Positions 59,452 through 64,000 of a DNA stretch of 64,000 bases are shown here, one piece after another. Source of the stretch: Thermoproteota archaeon (GTDB lineage: Archaea; Thermoproteota; Nitrososphaeria_A; Caldarchaeales; Calditenuaceae); assembly GCA_030550235.1 (NCBI GenBank), contig JAUQPU010000002.1:28602-92601 (forward strand), written 5' to 3'. The notes beneath the pieces were generated by a model. The model saw nothing but the letters and a program-made list of their open reading frames with translations. It did not search any database and was not told where the DNA came from. Position numbers and translations under genes: made by a program. Each line of letters opens with the position of its first letter. The first letter of the stretch is position 1.

Positions 59452-60543
59452 ATGCAGGGGGACGTGGACAGGGAGGTAAGGCTGGTTGAGGAGTTCGGCC
59501 TCAAGAGCATAACCGAGCAGGACCTAGGTATAGATCACTACTTTGTGAGGAGAGGGTTGATCTTCGCCTGCAGAGGCTATGAAGAGTTAAGAGAGGCGCT
59601 CCAGACCGGGGACTTCTACACGTTGACCGGAATCATGCCCTCCTCTGAACGGATTCATCTCGGCACGATGGCTGTGGTTGAGGCTGTGAAGTGCTTCTCG
59701 GAGAGGGGTAAGCAGACCATACTCCTAATAGCCGATTTGGAGTCGCTGGCAACTAGGGGAGTGGCGTTGGAGGAGGCTAAGAAAATAGCCTTCGATTTCC
59801 ACATACCTACATACCTGGCCCTAGGGATAAACCCAGACAAATGTGTCTTCTACTTCCAGTCCGAGAATGAGGATATCCACAAGATAGCGGCCGACGCCTC
59901 TAGAGAGATCACGCTTCAAGAGTTCAGGGCTGTCTATGGGGTGCTGGAACCATCTAGGATAGTCTCTTCCCTCTACCAGATAGGAGATATCCTATTCCCT
60001 CAGCTGGTGCGGCCTATGATAGGTATCATCCCTGTTGGGTTGGACCAGGACCCCCACATTAGGCTCTGCCGCGACTACGTGAGGCGCTCAAGATTCTACA
60101 ATTTCAGACAAGTAGTCGGTGTATACATTAGGGATGTGCCAAGCCTGAAGGGAGAGGGCAAAATGAGCAAGAGCGAACCTCACGCGGCAATCTTCTTACC
60201 GGAGGACGACCTCAAAGAGCTGAGGAGAAAAGTCTACAAGGCTTTCTCAGGCGGAGCAAACACGCTCGAGGAGCAGAAGAAATACGGAGCCGACCTCGAG
60301 AGGGATGTCCCCTACAAGATACTTCAATTCATCCTAAAAGACGATGGCGAGCTCCGCCAGATAGCGGAGAGCTACTCAAGCGGGAAGATGATAAGCGGGG
60401 AGATCAAGGAGCTCCTATACGAGAAGCTCGTATTGCTTATACAGGACCTCAAGGCCAAGATCGACTATTACAGGGAGGCTGTGAGGAGGAGGGAGATCAC
60501 GATAATCAGCTCCGCAAGAGAACTGGCTGAATATCTCACCTAG
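59452..60543 (+). CDS. trpS: Tryptophanyl-tRNA synthetase
   Basis: A 363-residue class I synthetase. The HIGH region reads MPSSERIHLGTMAVVEAV (about residue 65), with Thr in place of the final His; KMSKS is GKMSKSEPHAAIF (about 239, where archaeal TrpRS often has KMSAS). GLDQDPHIRLCRD and KAFSGGANTLEEQKKYGADLERDV are TrpRS-specific. It lacks the N-terminal extension common in archaeal TrpRS. Probably functional, though a paralogue role cannot be excluded. Confidence 0.85.
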   Translation: MQGDVDREVRLVEEFGLKSITEQDLGIDHYFVRRGLIFACRGYEELREALQTGDFYTLTGIMPSSERIHLGTMAVVEAVKCFSERGKQTILLIADLESLATRGVALEEAKKIAFDFHIPTYLALGINPDKCVFYFQSENEDIHKIAADASREITLQEFRAVYGVLEPSRIVSSLYQIGDILFPQLVRPMIGIIPVGLDQDPHIRLCRDYVRRSRFYNFRQVVGVYIRDVPSLKGEGKMSKSEPHAAIFLPEDDLKELRRKVYKAFSGGANTLEEQKKYGADLERDVPYKILQFILKDDGELRQIAESYSSGKMISGEIKELLYEKLVLLIQDLKAKIDYYREAVRRREITIISSARELAEYLT

Positions 60544-60575
60544 CCCAGCTATACCAGAGGCTCTATCCGAAAGCG

Positions 60576-60583
60576 TTATAATA
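60576..60583 (+). promoter_or_regulatory. TATA box of the 7S RNA gene
   Basis: The sequence ttataata is centred about 27 bases before the predicted 5' end of the SRP RNA at 60607. The distance agrees with archaeal promoters and helps fix the RNA start. Confidence 0.65.
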
Positions 60584-60606
60584 TCTAGCCTGATCTCTAG
60601 TTTTTC

Positions 60607-60930
60607 GGGGCGGCGGGTAGGGCTGGGGGGCTAGCCCTCCCCTAAAACCTGAAACGGGCTTAAGCAGGGGCCAGAAACCGGGTGGAAGAGGTGCCTGGTC
60701 CCCTGCGCGGCCTAGATAAGATGGTATGAGGCCGCGTCCCACCGGAGAACGGTAGGGTGTGGCGCCGCGCGTAGGTGTGGCCTCCCACACCCTCATGCAC
60801 CGAACCGCGTCAGGCCCGGGAGGGAGCAGCGCTAAGGTGCAGCCGAGCTGCTGGTGGGGGTGCGTGGCTGACCATCTCATCTAGACACGGCGGGGGTACC
60901 AGCCCTCGACCACCTCGGAGCCGCCGCCCC
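60607..60930 (+). ncRNA. Signal recognition particle 7S RNA
   Basis: About 324 bases. The 5' end GGGGCGGCGG pairs exactly with the 3' end CCGCCGCCCC, closing the molecule as helix 1 does in archaeal SRP RNA. The S-domain helix 8 signature is visible as GTCAGGCCCGGGAGGGAGCAG. The rest is GC-rich, as expected for a thermophile. It binds SRP19 (encoded at 12156) and SRP54. The 105-residue minus ORF and the extended plus ORF across it are artefacts. Confidence 0.93.
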
Positions 60931-60975
60931 TTTAATAGAGTTTTAAATCGAGCAACACGCCACACTTATTTAGGG

Positions 60976-61440
60976 ATGTCTAGCGAGGGTGGCGAGCCAC
61001 TAGATGAGCTGAAGCGGCTTAGGGAGGAGAACCTCTACCTTAGGGCCGAGATTGAGAACCTCAAGAAACTGATGGCTAAAGAGGTGGAGGTGGTACGGCG
61101 CGCCGAGGCCGAGAAGCTGCTGCTAAACATGGTCCTGATCTATGAGGAGGTTGAGAGGGCGTATGAGAGCCTCCTTAGCAATTCAGATACGAAACAAGTT
61201 TTAGAGGGGATCAACATGCTGTTGAAGGAGATAAAGAAGCTCTTGGCTGAGCTTGGAGTTAATCCCATAGAGACGTTGGGGAAGAAGTTTGACCCATTCG
61301 TCCACGAAGCCGTAGGCTTCGTCGAGAGAAACGATGTCGAGGATGGGACGGTAGTCGCTGAGATAAGCAGAGGGTATGAATACACGGGGAAGATTCTGAA
61401 GCCCCCTAGAGTGATAGTGGCCCGGAGGAGCCAGACTTAA
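60976..61440 (+). CDS. grpE: Nucleotide exchange factor GrpE
   Basis: With the ATG at 60976, 154 residues; the 221-residue ORF in the track reads through the 7S RNA. A coiled-coil start (LKRLREENLYLRAEIENLKKLM) leads to the beta head, whose signature is KKFDPFVHEAVGFVERNDVEDGTVVAEISRGYEYTGKILKPPRVIVA. GrpE recycles DnaK; dnaK and dnaJ are not adjacent. A TATA-like gttttaaat lies about 34 bases upstream. Confidence 0.93.
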   Translation: MSSEGGEPLDELKRLREENLYLRAEIENLKKLMAKEVEVVRRAEAEKLLLNMVLIYEEVERAYESLLSNSDTKQVLEGINMLLKEIKKLLAELGVNPIETLGKKFDPFVHEAVGFVERNDVEDGTVVAEISRGYEYTGKILKPPRVIVARRSQT

Positions 61441-61508
61441 AACCCTATCCAGAGGATACATAGGCTTAATCAATACCACCTCCCAGAATATTACGGGGCC
61501 TGAAGAAT

Positions 61509-62159
61509 GTGACGAGGGAGAGGTGGCTATCAGAGAGGCGGGCTGACCCCTGGTTCAACAGGGCCAAGAGGGAGGGCTATCCCTCAAGGGCTGCGTACAA
61601 GCTCAAACACATCCAAAAACTATACTCCATCATAACCCCAGGTGACGTTGTGGTCGAGCTGGGAGCTGCGCCTGGCGGGATGTTAAAGGTGGCCTCTGAG
61701 CTCGTGGGGGAGGAGGGGCTAGTGATAGGCGTTGACCTAAAGCCGATACAGTGTTCCGGCAGAAACATCAGAGCGTTGAGAATGGATATCTATGACCCCG
61801 CAACCCCGGAGGAGATCCTGAAGCTGACGGGCTATGAAGGGTGTGACGTCCTCATTTCAGACTCTTCCCCAAACTTGATAGGGGCGGCCGAGGTGGATAC
61901 TCTTAGACAGCTTGACCTAGTCATAAGGTGCTGCGAAATCTCAGACAAGGTGCTGAAAGACAACGGCAACATCGTCCTCAAGGCCTTCGAATGCCCCGAG
62001 CTCCTAAGCGTGGAGAGGCCGCTACGCTACTGCTTCAGGAGCTACAGGAGGGTCACCACACCTCCGAGCCTGAGAAAACACAGCTCTGAGGTCTATCTAG
62101 TCGGGATAGGGAGATGGGAGGCACCGATAGCTCCTCTGCTTAGATCTGCACTCAAGTAG
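61509..62159 (+). CDS. rlmE: FtsJ/RlmE-type rRNA 2'-O-methyltransferase
   Basis: A 216-residue SAM enzyme. RADPWFNRAKREGYPSRAAYKLKHIQKLY with the catalytic lysine (about residue 30), SAM motif VVELGAAPGGMLKVASELV, aspartate in VLISDSSPNLIG, and the second lysine in NIVLKAFECPE form the K-D-K-E set. Targets U2552-equivalent of 23S rRNA in bacteria; archaeal targets are assumed similar. Start GTG. Confidence 0.92.
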   Translation: MTRERWLSERRADPWFNRAKREGYPSRAAYKLKHIQKLYSIITPGDVVVELGAAPGGMLKVASELVGEEGLVIGVDLKPIQCSGRNIRALRMDIYDPATPEEILKLTGYEGCDVLISDSSPNLIGAAEVDTLRQLDLVIRCCEISDKVLKDNGNIVLKAFECPELLSVERPLRYCFRSYRRVTTPPSLRKHSSEVYLVGIGRWEAPIAPLLRSALK

Positions 62160-62237
62160 ATGCGCCATGTCGAGTGAATGTTAATAGATGCAGAGAGCAG
62201 GGTGGAAGTCTTAATTCAACCCTCCCATTCACAGCCC

Positions 62238-63619
62238 TTACATCAACACCCTCTTTAGGCACAACCTTATGGGGCTACTCAAAGGTGTTCTGTCATCTGG
62301 CGAGGAGCTGGCCAAGTATCTATGTTCCACGGCCCCAAAGTCGAAGCCCTTGACCCGGATGCTATACTCGACAGGCTCGTCAGGCATCCCATTGGCGAGA
62401 TGTAGGAACATCTTGTCTCCCTCGAGTGTCGCAACAGCGTCCATCGCCTGAACCGGCTCCTCAACCTCACTTGGATGCAGCGTAGGCCCTCCCACATTTG
62501 TCCAAGCCACAACACGGCCAGCGTTAGGCGAGTATAGTGCATACACATGGTATCGGGGGCTTAGGACAATCGCGCCATCATCCCTAGTCGAGATGAGTGG
62601 CAGGACATTAACGGTCTGTGCAAAACAAGCAATCGGCACCATCCTAGAAATCTTCTGAAGCTTGATCAGCACAAGGCCTGTAAACAAGGCATCCCCCATC
62701 GAGGTATTCTGTGCAAGCATCGGAGGAACCGCCTCCCTATACCAGACATTCCACTCATCGAAGGCGAGCCTGATCATTTTACCAATCGAGAACTTTCTGC
62801 ACGCGTGTCCCACACTATCATATATCGAGGCTAGGTTACGCTCAATCTGAAGTGAAGCGGCAACTAGGTCTTCATGACGCTTAGGAGAGGAGAGATAGGT
62901 GTGGATGGAAAGGTAATCAATATAGCTGCCAGCCATCTTTATCATATCTATATTCCATTCAGGGTCGTTGTCGGCTCCGCAGCCAACTAGCTCGATACTC
63001 TTATCCACCCTCTTCACCAGGTTTGCAAACTCAATAGTCCTCCTTGCACACTCTTCGCCATCGAGGCAGAAGCCGAACTGCCAGCGGCCATAGAGCTCGT
63101 TCCCGATCCCCCAGAGCCTCACGTTAAAAGGCTCATACCACCCATCCCTCCGCCTAAGAGAAGCATAGTATGTATCGCGACTCGAGTTGCAATATTCTAC
63201 CAAAGCTGCCGCCTCCTCAGGTGTGCCGCTCCCCGCATTTACTACAATAAAAGGCTCAGCACCCACAAGCCTACACCACTCAACAAACTCAACAGTCCCA
63301 AATTCGTTCGGCTCAACCCCCTCCCATGCAAGCTCAAACCTGCGTGGCCGTGAGAAGCGGGGCCCAATCCCATCAACCCAGTGGTATGCGGATGCGAAGT
63401 TCCCCCCAGGCCACCTCACGATAGGCGGCGTTATCATCTACACAGCATCTAGGACATCGGACCTGTACCCTCTCACGTTTGGAATGGCTGAGCTGTCTCC
63501 TACCCAGACCCCTCCGTAGATACACCGTCTAAGATGCTCGATGAACTGCCCGAAAACCGCCTATCAAGAGACCCGGCAAGAGAGAGGGCATCAACCCATA
63601 CAACAGCGCTCTGGGCCAC
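62238..63619 (-). pseudogene. GH51 alpha-L-arabinofuranosidase, broken by a frameshift and an amber codon
   Basis: The 399-residue ORF (62238-63437) covers the catalytic barrel and C-terminal beta domain, with the acid/base in LWGIGNELYGRW and nucleophile in LAFDEWNVWY. Upstream, separated only by an in-frame TAG (63438-63440), the same frame continues as [18 protein letters not shown]...[12 protein letters not shown], the family's N-terminus. Further upstream a one-base shift near 63555-63562 moves the frame to [17 protein letters not shown], back to a possible GTG at 63619. Two lesions in an otherwise well-kept gene mean recent decay or sequencing error. Confidence 0.8.
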
Positions 63620-63662
63620 AAATGAGAGACATGACAGCGCCCATATATTTTTGGCTAAAACT

Positions 63663-64000
63663 CTACTTGAGTACGGACTCCAGTGCAGATAGATTCAGAG
63701 CCACTTCACATAGGTCGCTACCGTACTCCGCAATCCGGCGTATGTCTTGGGAGAGGGCGTGAACGGCGGTGTCAGTCTCCCACTTCGCCCCCTTTCTCCT
63801 CGTGAAATCCATCAGCATCAGCTCGAATGCCTCTATCCTCCTCATGGCTTGGCGCGCCTTTGATACACTCTTCTCCAACAGAGCAGTCTTAGCCTCTATG
63901 AAGAGGCTGCTCGCCTCATATCCCGCCTTTATCAGCTCCGGTGGAGGAGTCGTATTCTGTCTTTCACTGATTAAGAAGTTTGCGATTGACGCAGCATGGT
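63663..64000 (-). CDS. PhoU-like protein, partial at the right edge
   Basis: The frame of the listed 71-residue ORF is open to the window end, giving about 112 residues without its N-terminus. It is all helical: IANFLISERQNTTPPPEL, then AKTALLEKSVSKARQAMRRIEAFE, and SQDIRRIAEYGSDLCEVALNLS, the PhoU-type 'IRRIAEYG' metal/ helix motif. Archaeal PhoU-like proteins regulate phosphate uptake and often carry an AbrB domain in front, which would lie outside. Assignment by pattern only. Confidence 0.6.
   Translation of the reverse strand, partial: HAASIANFLISERQNTTPPPELIKAGYEASSLFIEAKTALLEKSVSKARQAMRRIEAFELMLMDFTRRKGAKWETDTAVHALSQDIRRIAEYGSDLCEVALNLSALESVLK

Noticed and set aside
60775-60975. N-terminal extension of GrpE and the 105-residue minus ORF (60563-60880)
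   Set aside because: Both run through the 7S SRP RNA; the real GrpE start is the ATG at 60976.
62174-62232. GTGAATG / CATTCAC complementary segments between rlmE and the GH51 pseudogene
   Set aside because: Arms are 45 bases apart with weak inner pairing; perhaps a bidirectional terminator but not strong enough to call.
63438-63440. In-frame TAG in the GH51 gene read as pyrrolysine
   Set aside because: The position is a surface helix residue in the family, no Pyl machinery is visible, and a separate frameshift lies upstream; a pseudogene or sequencing error is simpler.
1-64000. CRISPR arrays, tRNA genes, insertion sequences, integrases
   Set aside because: Intergenic gaps were scanned by eye; no regularly spaced repeats, no cloverleaf-type sequence, and no transposase or integrase ORF were found.

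Overview
The window is chromosomal DNA from a thermophilic-type archaeon of the TACK group. I infer an Aigarchaeota (Caldarchaeales)-like or deep-branching Thaumarchaeota-like organism. The evidence is eukaryote-like information-processing genes (rps8e, rps26e, rps27e, rpl44e, SRP19 and 7S RNA, Gar1, Orc1/Cdc6, RfcS/RfcL, GINS, Topo VI A, RIO kinase, Alba), with rps26e arguing against Euryarchaeota. Other signs are a GrpE, TATA boxes about 26 bases upstream of many leaderless starts, frequent TTG/GTG starts and roughly 50-55% GC. Lineage is an inference; no rRNA gene is present. No tRNA, CRISPR array, insertion sequence or prophage was seen.

Region 1-8.8 kb: leftward genes rtcA, a PMT-like glycosyltransferase, Alba, DUF2070, pyrD, a BP74-like exported protein and a YciI-like protein. 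Then comes a probable copper-handling operon (Met-rich PepSY-like protein, Met/Trp-rich membrane protein, CopG/DUF411 protein) divergent from a membrane-bound winged-helix regulator with a Met/His loop. Region 8.8-16.6 kb: aminotransferase, nitrilase-family amidase, RIO kinase, rps8e-SRP19-gar1, then coxG divergent from coxD-coxE-moeA, the maturation side of an aerobic molybdenum CO dehydrogenase whose structural genes are outside the window. Region 16.6-28.7 kb: fumarase, nicotinate phosphoribosyltransferase, HtpX, rps26e, a phosphatase, PRPP synthetase plus tRNA G10 methyltransferase, an AsnRS-like asparagine synthetase next to a glutamate synthase-like flavoprotein, RNase Z and an MBL hydrolase.

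Region 28.7-40 kb: clamp loader rfcS-rfcL convergent with orc1/cdc6, a cupredoxin, a LacS-like GH1 beta-glycosidase, SWIM and calcineurin-like proteins, Topo VI A, an antiporter-like NADH dehydrogenase subunit, an SDR and a DUF420 protein. Region 40-47.4 kb: a complete peptide/oligosaccharide ABC transporter, with oppB-C-D-F divergent from a 949-residue membrane-anchored binding protein. Region 47.5-51.5 kb: amt with a PII protein lacking the usual modified tyrosine, a lone sufB, and a UspA-like protein.

Region 51.5-57 kb: branched-chain amino-acid operon leuA-ilvB-(two small ORFs in the ilvN position)-ilvC, preceded by a leader that can form a long nested stem and a hairpin enclosing the leuA ribosome binding site. 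Region 56.6-64 kb: a frameshifted HEPN pseudogene, rps27e-rpl44e, DUF763-GINS, TrpRS, the 7S SRP RNA, grpE, an FtsJ/RlmE methyltransferase, a GH51 arabinofuranosidase gene broken by a frameshift and an amber codon, and a PhoU-like gene cut by the window edge.

The most interesting signals are the copper locus with its two operator-like motifs, the structured leuA leader, the divided acetolactate synthase small subunit and the two decaying genes.
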